Positions 1-8,163 of a DNA stretch of 64,000 bases are shown here, in pieces. Source of the stretch: an uncultured Rhodospirillaceae bacterium (GTDB lineage: Bacteria > Pseudomonadota > Alphaproteobacteria > Reyranellales > Reyranellaceae). Every line of letters begins with the position of its first letter. The first letter of the stretch is position 1. The notes below the pieces were generated by a model that worked only from the letters and a program-made list of their open reading frames with translations, was not told the origin of the DNA and searched no databases. The stretch lies in the NCBI GenBank assembly GCA_945952105.1, contig CAMFGZ010000008.1, positions 1 to 64,000 of the forward strand. The letters are read 5' to 3'. Position numbers and translations under genes: made by a program.

Positions 1-692
1 CGCTCGACGCCCATCTCGGCATCGAGCAGGCGACGCGCTGCTGGGCCGGCCATCCTCTGCCGTTCAACGGAACCTGCGGGATCTGGCAGCGCGCGGCGAT
101 CGATGCCGGCGGTGGCTGGAAGGGCGACACCGTCACCGAGGATCTCGATCTCACCTATCGCGGCTGGGTGAAGGGCTGGCGTGCCCTGTTCCTCACCAGC
201 GTCGGCGTGCCTGGCGAACTGCCGGCCGACACCAAGACGTGGCTGCGCCAGCAGCAGCGCTGGCAGGACGGCTTCCGTCACGTCTCGATGCGTATGTTCC
301 CCGAGATCCTGAAGAGCCGCGACATCACCCCGTCCGCCAAGCTGGCGGCGCTGCTTCATCTCTGCATGGCGCTGAATCAGCCGGTGCTGCTGGTCGGTGT
401 CGTGTCGGGCATCCTTGCGGGCCTGCTGGCGCCGTCGCTGGTCCCGCTGCTGTTGACCCTGTTCGTGATCACGGTCGCCTGGGTGCTGGTCTGCGCGACC
501 ACCTTCCTGCGGGCCGGCCACAATTTTATTCGCGGTGGCGAGATCCCGCCGCTCGAATTCGGCGTGGTGCTGATGCGCTTCGTCGGCGGGCAGGTCGCGA
601 CCGTTGTCCGATCGTTCGGCGTTCACTTCAGGAAGATGTTCAGCAAGCCCAAGCCGGTCGTCTTCGACCGCACGCCCAAGCGCGGGAACTAA
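1..692 (+). CDS. Family-2 glycosyltransferase, C-terminal part (5' end outside the window)
   Basis: The reading frame is open from base 3, so the gene starts upstream of the window; about 229 codons are visible. A TEDLDL motif near visible residue 47 and a QQQRW motif near residue 83 are the acceptor-side Asp and QxxRW signatures of processive GT2 enzymes (cellulose-synthase-like). Two or three hydrophobic segments follow (about residues 120-175), then a basic tail. Family knowledge: such proteins polymerise or transfer sugars from nucleotide sugars at the inner membrane. The sugar and product cannot be told. Its TAA stop overlaps the stop of the convergent amidinotransferase. A GDP-mannose-forming gene (manC) lies close by, so a mannose-containing polysaccharide is possible, but that is inference. 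Confidence 0.85.
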   Translation, partial: LDAHLGIEQATRCWAGHPLPFNGTCGIWQRAAIDAGGGWKGDTVTEDLDLTYRGWVKGWRALFLTSVGVPGELPADTKTWLRQQQRWQDGFRHVSMRMFPEILKSRDITPSAKLAALLHLCMALNQPVLLVGVVSGILAGLLAPSLVPLLLTLFVITVAWVLVCATTFLRAGHNFIRGGEIPPLEFGVVLMRFVGGQVATVVRSFGVHFRKMFSKPKPVVFDRTPKRGN

Positions 693-1651
693 GCCAGCAC
701 GCTCTCGCGCAGCAGCGGGTGGTGGGCGCAGCGCAGGCCGCCGCCCAGACGTATGGGACCGTCGAAGGGGACGGGAATGACATCCATGCCGCGGGCCCGC
801 AGTTCGCCGATCACGCGCAGATTTTCGGCGTCGGCCATCATGCGTCCGTCCTCGAGGATGAGGCCATTGGTGGCCAGGCGCGTCGCCTCCTCGACCGAAA
901 CCGGAATCTTGTCCCAGCCGCGCAGCGTCATGGGGAGGCCGTCGATCAGCTTCTCGGGGCAGTAGATGAGGAGGCCCGGCCTGACCAGCGCGAGCGCGCA
1001 GTCGAGATGAAGGACATTCGACTTCATTGCCACCGGGATGACGCGGTAGGGCGTCCCCAGCAATGCCTGCAGCCAGTCGGCGCCGGCGAGATCGGAGGCG
1101 CAGCCCGATATGCCGACATAGATCTCATGGCCGTTGAGGAGCGTGTCGCCGCCCTCCAGATAGGGACCGTCAACACAGTTGGGTGAACCCAGCGGTGCGG
1201 TCGACCACCGCGCGCCGCGCTGCTGCACCATCTGCTGGATGACCGGGCGCAGCCCGTAGCGTTCCCGCTGGCGGCAGATCAGGCGCAGGGAGGCGTCGAT
1301 CACGTGGTCGCCCACGACGATCATGGGATCGCGCGGGAAGAGCTGCAGGCCCTCGCCATTGGGTGCGAGAAAGGTGCGCTCGACACCCGTCAGGCGTTGC
1401 GGCCGATGGACCGTCACGCCTTCCCGCGCCAGCAGCTCGGCGAAGGCGTCGACCTGACGTTCGCAGCTCTTCGCCCAGTCCGGATCAATGTCGAGAAGGC
1501 GACGACCGGCATGCCGGCGAGAGAACTCGGCGACCTCCGGCGTCATCCAGCGGGCCGACTCTTCGTAGAAGACGACGAAGTCCTCGGCCGGCGAGATCCC
1601 GACCACGGCTTCCCGGAGCTTGCCCCACTCGTGATGCGCTCCGAACCGCAT
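689..1651 (-). CDS. Amidinotransferase-family protein (glycine/inosamine amidinotransferase-like)
   Basis: A 320-residue protein of the amidinotransferase/dimethylargininase superfamily. The pentein catalytic set is recognisable: an Asp in YLEGGDTLL, a His in SNVLHLDCA, and the nucleophilic Cys308 in GGGLRCAHHPL twelve residues from the C-terminus. Family members move an amidino group from arginine to glycine or an aminocyclitol (AGAT, StrB types). The acceptor is not predictable here. The ATG at 1651 lies 2 bases after the manC stop, so the two genes are almost certainly cotranscribed. A much longer frame reaching 2491 exists but would run antisense-like through manC in the wrong frame; the MRFGAHHEW start matches the family N-terminus. 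Confidence 0.82.
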   Translation of the reverse strand: MRFGAHHEWGKLREAVVGISPAEDFVVFYEESARWMTPEVAEFSRRHAGRRLLDIDPDWAKSCERQVDAFAELLAREGVTVHRPQRLTGVERTFLAPNGEGLQLFPRDPMIVVGDHVIDASLRLICRQRERYGLRPVIQQMVQQRGARWSTAPLGSPNCVDGPYLEGGDTLLNGHEIYVGISGCASDLAGADWLQALLGTPYRVIPVAMKSNVLHLDCALALVRPGLLIYCPEKLIDGLPMTLRGWDKIPVSVEEATRLATNGLILEDGRMMADAENLRVIGELRARGMDVIPVPFDGPIRLGGGLRCAHHPLLRESVLA

Positions 1652-1653
1652 GC

Positions 1654-3060
1654 TCACACCCGTGCGTAGATGTCCTCGTATCGGACGATGTCGTCTTCCT
1701 CGACATAGTCGCCGGTCTGGACTTCGACCACTTCGAGGAGTTCGCTGCCGGGATTGGCCAGTCGATGGACGCCGCCGATCGGAATGTAGGTCGACTCGTT
1801 CTCGTGCAGGGTCATGACCTTGCCGTCGAGCGTGACCTCGGCGATGCCTTTCACGACGACCCAGTGCTCGGCGCGGCGATTGTGGCTCTGCAGGCTGAGC
1901 TTGGCCCCGGGCTTGACCGTCAGGCGCTTGGCGCGGAAGCGCTCGCCCCGGTCGATGTCCTGGTAGCTGCCCCACGGGCGGTGCATCACGGCATGCTCGG
2001 TCGCGGCGCGATGCTTGCCGTCGGACATGCGTTGCACGACGTCCTTGAGGCGCGGGAGGTTGTCGCGATGGCCGACCAGCACGGCGTCGTTCATCGACAC
2101 GACGACGACATCCTCGACGCCGATCACGGCGGTCAGCGGGCCGTCGGAGCGGACATAGGAGTTGCGCACATGGTCGATCTCGACCGGACCCTCCGTCACG
2201 TTGCCTGCGCTGTCGGCCTGGCCGACGTCGAGCAGCGCGTCCCAGGTGCCGAGGTCGGACCAGCGGAAGCGGGCGGGGACGACCCAGCACTTGTCGGTGC
2301 GTTCCATCACGGCGTAGTCGATCGACTTGGCCGGCGCCTTGCCGAAGGCGTCGGCGTCGAGGAACACGGTCGAGCCGGTCTTCTTCGCCTTGGCGACGGC
2401 CTCCTCGGCGGCGGCGGCCATCGCCGGCTCGAAGCGCTTCATCTCCGACAGCAGCAGTTCGGGCGGGAACAGGAAGTTGCCGCTGTTCCACAGCAGGCCC
2501 TCGGCGATGTACTGCATTGCCGTCTGGGCATTGGGCTTCTCGACGAAGGCTGCGACCTTCATCACCGGTCCGATCGTCTCGCTGCCGGGGCGGATGTAGC
2601 CGTAGTCGGTCTTGGGCTCCGTCGGGGGGATGCCGAAGGTGACGATGCCACCTTTCTCGACGGCCGCAAGCCCCTCGCGGCAGCCGGCGAGGAATTCCCC
2701 GGCGCCGATCACCAGATGGTCGGAGGCCAGCGCCAGAACCGCCTTGGCGCCGAGACCGCGCGTGTAGGCGGCCGCGGCGGCCATGGCAGGACCTGAATCG
2801 CGACGCGACGGCTCGACCAGGATGTCGATCTCCACGCCGATGTCACGGGCCTGGCTCTCGCACATGAAGCGATAGGCGTCGTTGGTGGCAATCACGGGCT
2901 TGGCGAACAGGCTGCGGTCGGCGACGCGGAGCAACGTCTGCTGGAAGGTCGATTGCTTGCCCAGCAGCGGGACGAACTGCTTGGGCATGCTCTCGCGCGA
3001 CAGCGGCCACAGGCGCTTGCCGGAGCCTCCGACGAGGATAACGGGCGTGATGAGCGACAT
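1654..3060 (-). CDS. manC: Mannose-1-phosphate guanylyltransferase / mannose-6-phosphate isomerase
   Basis: The 468-residue length is typical for type II bifunctional PMI-GMP enzymes. The N-terminal nucleotidyltransferase begins with GGSGKRLWPL (residues 11-20) and SRESMPKQF, the pyrophosphorylase signature; FVEKPN near residue 172 is the sugar-phosphate-binding motif. The C-terminal part is a cupin with HNRRAEHWVVVKG near residue 390 and YIPIGGVHRL, the isomerase module. It makes GDP-mannose from mannose-1-P and GTP, and mannose-6-P from fructose-6-P, in the cytoplasm. It is third in the minus-strand run, 29 bases after the flavoprotein gene and 2 bases before the amidinotransferase. A glycosyltransferase lies just beyond. 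Confidence 0.95.
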   Translation of the reverse strand: MSLITPVILVGGSGKRLWPLSRESMPKQFVPLLGKQSTFQQTLLRVADRSLFAKPVIATNDAYRFMCESQARDIGVEIDILVEPSRRDSGPAMAAAAAYTRGLGAKAVLALASDHLVIGAGEFLAGCREGLAAVEKGGIVTFGIPPTEPKTDYGYIRPGSETIGPVMKVAAFVEKPNAQTAMQYIAEGLLWNSGNFLFPPELLLSEMKRFEPAMAAAAEEAVAKAKKTGSTVFLDADAFGKAPAKSIDYAVMERTDKCWVVPARFRWSDLGTWDALLDVGQADSAGNVTEGPVEIDHVRNSYVRSDGPLTAVIGVEDVVVVSMNDAVLVGHRDNLPRLKDVVQRMSDGKHRAATEHAVMHRPWGSYQDIDRGERFRAKRLTVKPGAKLSLQSHNRRAEHWVVVKGIAEVTLDGKVMTLHENESTYIPIGGVHRLANPGSELLEVVEVQTGDYVEEDDIVRYEDIYARV

Positions 3061-3089
3061 TGCGACAGCTTTCGTTGCCTGAGGGGGCT

Positions 3090-4781
3090 TTATCGGGCGG
3101 CTTCGGCGGCCGCGTGCCGGGCCGCGATATAGCCGAACGTAAGGGCCGGGCCAATGGTGATGCCTGCTCCCGGATAGGTGCCGCCCATGACGCTGGTCAT
3201 GTCGTTTCCGGCGGCATAGAGGCCCCGGATGGGCGCGCCCTGCTTGTCGAGGACCCGGGCATGGCCGTCGACCCGCAGGCCCAGGAAGGTCCCGATATCG
3301 CCCGGGATCAGCTTCATCGCATAGAACGGTGCTCGCTCGAGTGGCGCCAGGCAGGGATTGGGACTGTGCGTGGGGTCGCCGTTGAAGCGGTGGTAGGCGT
3401 CCGTGCCCTTGCCGAAATCCGGGTCTTCTCCCCGGGCCGCATTGGCATTGAAGCGCTGGATCGTGTCTTGCAGAACCTGTGAATCAACCCCGATCTTGTC
3501 GGCCAGATCGCTCCAGCTTGCCGCACTCAGCAGGTAGCCATTGCGGATATGGGGGCCGAGCGGCAGCGGCGCCGGGCCGATGGCGCCCATGCCGTAGCGG
3601 CGAATGGCGCGGTGGTCGCACAGCAGCCAGCAACTCGTTTCGGCGCGATCGCGGCAGGCCTCCACCATCGCCGGGACGAAATCGTGATAGGAGGCCGATT
3701 CGTTGGCAAAGCGCCGACCGGCTGGATCGACGGCGATGTAGCCGGGCTTGCCGCGCTCGTAGAAGTGCGGGAACGGCAAGGTCTTTCCGTCCGGCTGCGG
3801 CACCAGCGAAACCGGGACCCAGGCCGCGGGATAGGCCACGTCCTCGGCCAGCGCGCCGCCGGCGGACTGGCCGAGCCGGATGCCGTCGCCGCGATTGCCC
3901 GGCGGCGGTGCCGAGCGATGGGCGTGGCCGTCGCGGACATGGCCGTAGTAGCGGCTCTTCAGTTCGTCGTCGGCGGGGAAGCCGCCGCAGGCCAGCACGA
4001 CGCCGCGACGCGTCCTGATCTCCTGCCGCTTGCCGTCGCGCAGCACGACGGCACCGGTGATCGTGTCGTCGCGCTGCAGCAGCTCGACGACCGGACTGTC
4101 GAGCCACAGCTCGATGCCTCGTTCCTCCGCCGATAGCGCGAGGGCCGCGATCAGGCCATTGCCGTTGGTGAGGCGCGTGCCGCGATCGTGGTTCAACCGG
4201 TCGATCGCGTACCGCGCCGTCATGGCCGCGACGTGGAGTGCCGATCGCGTGGAGCGCGTCATCTTGAAGACATGGGGCAGGTCGTTGCGGCCGAGCATCA
4301 TGCCGCCGAATGCCATCATGGTGCGCAGCGGTGCGCGCAACTGGTCGAACCGCTTTCCCAGCCGCCGTCCATCGAACGGCAACGGCAGCAGCGAGCGGCC
4401 GCCCTGCGCAGCGCCGGGCTTTGTCGGGTGATAGTCCGCCCAGATCGGCACGGCTTCGTAGCGCACATGCGTGTTGTTCTCGATGAACTCGACGGCGGGA
4501 TTGCAGTTGTCGAGGAAGGCGTTGGCGAGCTCGAGGTTGAGCCGGTTGCCGGCCTCGTGCTGAAGATAGGTGAGCGCGTCTTCCTTGGAGTCGGCGATGC
4601 CGAGCGCTCTTCCGTGCCGGTTGCCCGGGATCCAGATGACGCCGGCCGAGTAGGCGGTCGTTCCCCCGAACAGCTTCTCCTTCTCGACCATCAGCACGTC
4701 GAGACCCGCATGCGAGGCTGTGAGGGCCGCGGAGAAGCCGGCGGCGCCGGATCCGACGACCAGCAGGTCGGTTTCGATCAT
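3090..4781 (-). CDS. FAD-binding dehydrogenase of the fumarate reductase / 3-ketosteroid dehydrogenase type
   Basis: A 563-residue flavoprotein. The GSGAAG dinucleotide motif lies at residues 10-15, followed by MVEKEKLFGGTTAYSAG, where FAD contacts sit in this family. The C-terminus has the YAAGN...GGTYPGAGITIGP block shared by KstD-like and fumarate-reductase-like proteins. It probably oxidises or reduces a C=C bond; the substrate is unknown. The start ATG (4781) overlaps the stop of the upstream channel gene as ATGA, a translational-coupling arrangement. An ORF extending to 5900 in this frame is a shadow of the channel gene. A steroid-type substrate cannot be claimed because no other steroid genes are present. 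Confidence 0.85.
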   Translation of the reverse strand: MIETDLLVVGSGAAGFSAALTASHAGLDVLMVEKEKLFGGTTAYSAGVIWIPGNRHGRALGIADSKEDALTYLQHEAGNRLNLELANAFLDNCNPAVEFIENNTHVRYEAVPIWADYHPTKPGAAQGGRSLLPLPFDGRRLGKRFDQLRAPLRTMMAFGGMMLGRNDLPHVFKMTRSTRSALHVAAMTARYAIDRLNHDRGTRLTNGNGLIAALALSAEERGIELWLDSPVVELLQRDDTITGAVVLRDGKRQEIRTRRGVVLACGGFPADDELKSRYYGHVRDGHAHRSAPPPGNRGDGIRLGQSAGGALAEDVAYPAAWVPVSLVPQPDGKTLPFPHFYERGKPGYIAVDPAGRRFANESASYHDFVPAMVEACRDRAETSCWLLCDHRAIRRYGMGAIGPAPLPLGPHIRNGYLLSAASWSDLADKIGVDSQVLQDTIQRFNANAARGEDPDFGKGTDAYHRFNGDPTHSPNPCLAPLERAPFYAMKLIPGDIGTFLGLRVDGHARVLDKQGAPIRGLYAAGNDMTSVMGGTYPGAGITIGPALTFGYIAARHAAAEAAR

Positions 4782-5980
4782 GTGGTGGATCCGCCGGTGC
4801 CGCCGGACTGCCGCTCGAGGTTCTCGTCGCGCCGCCGCCGCGCCTCGTTTTCGAGCGCTTCGGCGAGAGCCGGAATGTGGGAGGCGATCTCGTAGAAGTC
4901 GCTGGCGTAGAGGACGAGAAGGGTGCACGGCTTGACGGTGGCGATGGAGGCGGTGCGCGGCTGGCGGTTCAGCAGGGACATCTCGCCGAAGAAGGCACCC
5001 TCGCCGAGACGCACGGTGCCGCCGGTCGGCAGGCGAACCTCGACCTCGCCGCTGGTGATGAAGAACATCGAGTCGCCCGGGTCCCCGCGTCGCAGCACCA
5101 TGACGCGCGCGGGATAGTACCGGGTACGCAGCTTGCCCACGATTTCCGAGAGGGTGACGACGCCCAGTGAGGCGAAGATCGGCACGCGCGCCACCTGGTC
5201 CCATACCCGGAGATATTCGCGTCTCCGTTCCTCCTGCGCGAACCCGGTGGCGAGCACGCCGGTCATCAGTGCCAGGACCGCGATGCCGCTGATCATCAGC
5301 AGCGAACCGATGATCCGGCCAGCCGGAGTGAGCGGCACGACGTCGCCATAGCCGGTCGTCGTCAGGGTGACGACCGACCACCACATGGCATTGGGCAGGC
5401 TGCCGAACTGCTGCGGCTGGCCTTCGCGCTCCGCGATGTGCGCGCCGGTCGCGGCGGACATCAGCAGGATCGCGAACACGATCAGCACGCTGGCGATTGG
5501 TGCGCGTTCGTTGGAGATCACGCGCACCAGGGTGCCGAAGGCCGGCGCATGCAGGCCGAGCTTCAGGATCCAGAGGATGCAGAAGACCGATGCTGCGTCG
5601 GCGCCCACGATGCTGTAGCCGCCGGCCAGCATGACGGCAGGCATGACGGCCAGCAGGCCGATCAATCCGGGCAGGCTTCCCGCCCAGCGCAGCCGCGCCA
5701 TCGTGGGCGACATGTCGGCGAGCTGCGCCCACTCCGGCGCCACCCACAGGCGGGCCAGATACTCGATCAGGAAGAAGAACGTCACACCCCAGATCGCGCC
5801 CCGCAGGACGTAGCGGTGCGGGGTCAGCATGTCGTCGATCGAGAGCAGGATCACGGCGAGCAGGCCGATGCCGAGGACGGTCAGATGGGCCTTCCGCCAA
5901 CGGCGCGCGCCGGGCGTAGGGTCATTAGGACGCAGGATGTCGAAAACCTGCGCGCGAAGCGTCTTCTCGGCGACCGTCAC
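4778..5980 (-). CDS. Cyclic-nucleotide-gated voltage-type K+ channel (MloK1-like)
   Basis: A 400-residue membrane protein, read from a GTG at 5980. About six hydrophobic segments lie between residues 32 and 245. The pore filter TTTGYGD is at residues 207-213, the canonical K+-selective sequence. A C-terminal cyclic-nucleotide-binding domain (about 285-370) carries FGEMSLLNRQPRTASI at 331-346, the phosphate-binding cassette with its Arg. Family knowledge: related rhizobial channels open on cAMP binding. The S4-like segment is poor in regular arginines, so voltage sensing is doubtful. No good ribosome site precedes the GTG, so the start is uncertain (an in-frame ATG lies near 6104). Its TGA overlaps the next ATG. 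Confidence 0.88.
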   Translation of the reverse strand: MTVAEKTLRAQVFDILRPNDPTPGARRWRKAHLTVLGIGLLAVILLSIDDMLTPHRYVLRGAIWGVTFFFLIEYLARLWVAPEWAQLADMSPTMARLRWAGSLPGLIGLLAVMPAVMLAGGYSIVGADAASVFCILWILKLGLHAPAFGTLVRVISNERAPIASVLIVFAILLMSAATGAHIAEREGQPQQFGSLPNAMWWSVVTLTTTGYGDVVPLTPAGRIIGSLLMISGIAVLALMTGVLATGFAQEERRREYLRVWDQVARVPIFASLGVVTLSEIVGKLRTRYYPARVMVLRRGDPGDSMFFITSGEVEVRLPTGGTVRLGEGAFFGEMSLLNRQPRTASIATVKPCTLLVLYASDFYEIASHIPALAEALENEARRRRDENLERQSGGTGGSTT

Positions 5981-6074
5981 GGAGGGACCATAGTCGGGCT
6001 GGCCTGCGAATTGCAACGCGGGGACGCCCGGTCTACCGTCCCGGTCTTTCCCGGACAAAGAGGTTTGCAGCAAG

Positions 6075-8153
6075 GTGGTCAGCGATTTGCGCATTGCCGT
6101 CGATATCGGCGGCACGTTTACGGACGTCGTGTTGGAAGAGGGAAGCCGTCGGATTACACGCAAGCTGCTGACGACGCCGCAGCGACCTGAGGAGGCAGTT
6201 CTCGAGGGAATGCGCCTGATCCTGAGGGATGCGGGCAGGGGCTTCGCCGATGTCGCGGTATTCGTCCATGGCACCACCCTCGCGACCAATGCTGTCATCG
6301 AGCGTCGCGGCGCACGCACCGCGCTGATCGCCACGGAGGGTTTTCGCGATGTCCTCGATATCGCCAACGAGAGCCGCTACGACCAGTACGATCTCTCCAT
6401 CGAGAAGCCGAAGCCGCTGGTGCCGCGCGCCTTGCGTCACACCATCCCCGAGCGCATGGACGTGCATGGCAAGGTCCGCCTGGCGCTCGACGAAGGGTCG
6501 GTGAAGGCACTCGCCGCGACGCTCAAGGCCGAGGGCATCGTGAGTGTCGCCGTGTCTTTCATGCATTCCTACGTGAACCCGGCGCATGAGCGGCGGGTGA
6601 GGGACATCCTGAAGGCCGAGTTGCCCGATCTCTGGGTCACGCTGTCCAGCGAGGTTTGCCCCGAGGTTCGCGAATACGAGCGCACCTCGACGGCAGTGGC
6701 CAATGCCTATGTGCAGCCGCTGATGGATTCATATCTCGCGCGCATGCAGGCCGCGCTCGCGGTGGAGAAGTTCACCGGCACGATCTATCTCGTGACCTCC
6801 GGCGGCGGTCTCACCGCCATCGAGACGGCGCGGCGGTTCCCGGTACGCCTGGTGGAATCCGGCCCTGCAGGCGGTGCGATTTTTGCAGCAGGTGTGGCGG
6901 CGCGCGCCGGTGAGAAGCGGGCGCTCTCCTACGACATGGGTGGCACCACGGCCAAGATCTGCCTGATCGACGACTACCAGCCGCACACCGCGCGTCTCTT
7001 CGAGGTCGACCGGGCGGCGCGCTTCCTCAAGGGCTCCGGCCTGCCGGTGCGCATCCCGGTGATCGAGATGGTCGAGATCGGTGCGGGCGGGGGCTCGATC
7101 GCCCGGCTGGATGCGCTGAAGCGCGTCACCGTCGGGCCCGAGAGCGCCGGCGCCGAGCCCGGCCCGGCCTGCTATGGACGCGGCGGCCGGCATCCCGCCG
7201 TGACCGACGCCAACGTCGTGCTGGGTACGATCGATCCCGCGCATTTCGCGGGTGGCTCGATCGCGCTCGACATCGAAGCGGCGCGCGGCGCCGTCGAACG
7301 CGACGTTTCGGAGGGTATCGGCCTTTCCACCGAGATGGGCGCCTATGCCGTTTATGAGATGGTGTCGGAGAACATGGCGAGCGCGGCGCGCGTGCATGCG
7401 GTCGAACGCGGCTCCGTCGTCAACCAGTACACGCTGATCGCCTTCGGCGGCGGCGCGCCGCTCCATGCCGCGCGCGTGGCCGAGAAGATCGGCGTGCAGC
7501 GCGTGATCGTACCGCCCAATGCCGGTGTCGGCTCGGCGGTCGGCTTCCTGGCCGCGCCCGTGTCGTTCGAGCTGGTGCGCAGCCGCTACATGCGTCTCGA
7601 TGCTTTCGATGCCGCGGCAGCAAGCGAGCTGCTGGAGGAGATGAGCAAGGAGGCGACCGCATTGGTCGCGCCGGGTGCACGCGGCCTGCCGACCTTCGAG
7701 CGTCGTGTCGCCTTCATGCGCTATGTCGGGCAGGGCCATGAGATCATGGTGACTTTGCCGCAGCGGCCGCTGACCGTGGCCGATACGGATGCCCTTCGCG
7801 AGGCCTACGAGCGCGATTATGGCGTTCTCTTCGAGCGGCACATCCCCAATGCGGCCATCGAGATCCTGAGCTGGTCCGTTCAGGTCTCGACCGAGGCCAA
7901 GCAGCCCGAAGCCCAGGGCAAGGCGGGCAACGCTCCGTCGCCGCAGCCGGTCGGCCGGCGCCCGGTGTTCGACGGCCGCAGCGGAAAGACCGCGGACGTG
8001 CCGGTCTATCGCCGCGAGAAGCTGCCGCCGGGCAGCGCCTTCCCCGGGCCGGCGATCGTGGCCGAGGACGAGACCTCGACCTTCATCTCCGCCAGTTTTG
8101 CCGCGCACATAGATGCGTCCGGCTGTATCGTCATGGATCGCAAGGACGCGTGA
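6075..8153 (+). CDS. hyuA: Hydantoinase A subunit (ATP-dependent N-methylhydantoinase/oxoprolinase family)
   Basis: A 692-residue protein with the actin-like ATPase motifs of the HyuA/5-oxoprolinase/acetone-carboxylase family: VDIGGTFTDVVLEEG near residue 8 and YDMGGTTAKICL near residue 290. It forms a complex with HyuB and uses ATP to open a cyclic amide (N-methylhydantoin, 5-oxoproline, caprolactam) or to activate a ketone for carboxylation; sequence alone does not separate these. GTG start at 6075, about 12 bases after an AAAGAGG ribosome-site-like stretch. It is the first gene of a long plus-strand unit and is divergent from the K+ channel. The following hyuB starts 10 bases downstream. 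Confidence 0.9.
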   Translation: MVSDLRIAVDIGGTFTDVVLEEGSRRITRKLLTTPQRPEEAVLEGMRLILRDAGRGFADVAVFVHGTTLATNAVIERRGARTALIATEGFRDVLDIANESRYDQYDLSIEKPKPLVPRALRHTIPERMDVHGKVRLALDEGSVKALAATLKAEGIVSVAVSFMHSYVNPAHERRVRDILKAELPDLWVTLSSEVCPEVREYERTSTAVANAYVQPLMDSYLARMQAALAVEKFTGTIYLVTSGGGLTAIETARRFPVRLVESGPAGGAIFAAGVAARAGEKRALSYDMGGTTAKICLIDDYQPHTARLFEVDRAARFLKGSGLPVRIPVIEMVEIGAGGGSIARLDALKRVTVGPESAGAEPGPACYGRGGRHPAVTDANVVLGTIDPAHFAGGSIALDIEAARGAVERDVSEGIGLSTEMGAYAVYEMVSENMASAARVHAVERGSVVNQYTLIAFGGGAPLHAARVAEKIGVQRVIVPPNAGVGSAVGFLAAPVSFELVRSRYMRLDAFDAAAASELLEEMSKEATALVAPGARGLPTFERRVAFMRYVGQGHEIMVTLPQRPLTVADTDALREAYERDYGVLFERHIPNAAIEILSWSVQVSTEAKQPEAQGKAGNAPSPQPVGRRPVFDGRSGKTADVPVYRREKLPPGSAFPGPAIVAEDETSTFISASFAAHIDASGCIVMDRKDA

Positions 8154-8163
8154 GGAGCAACCC

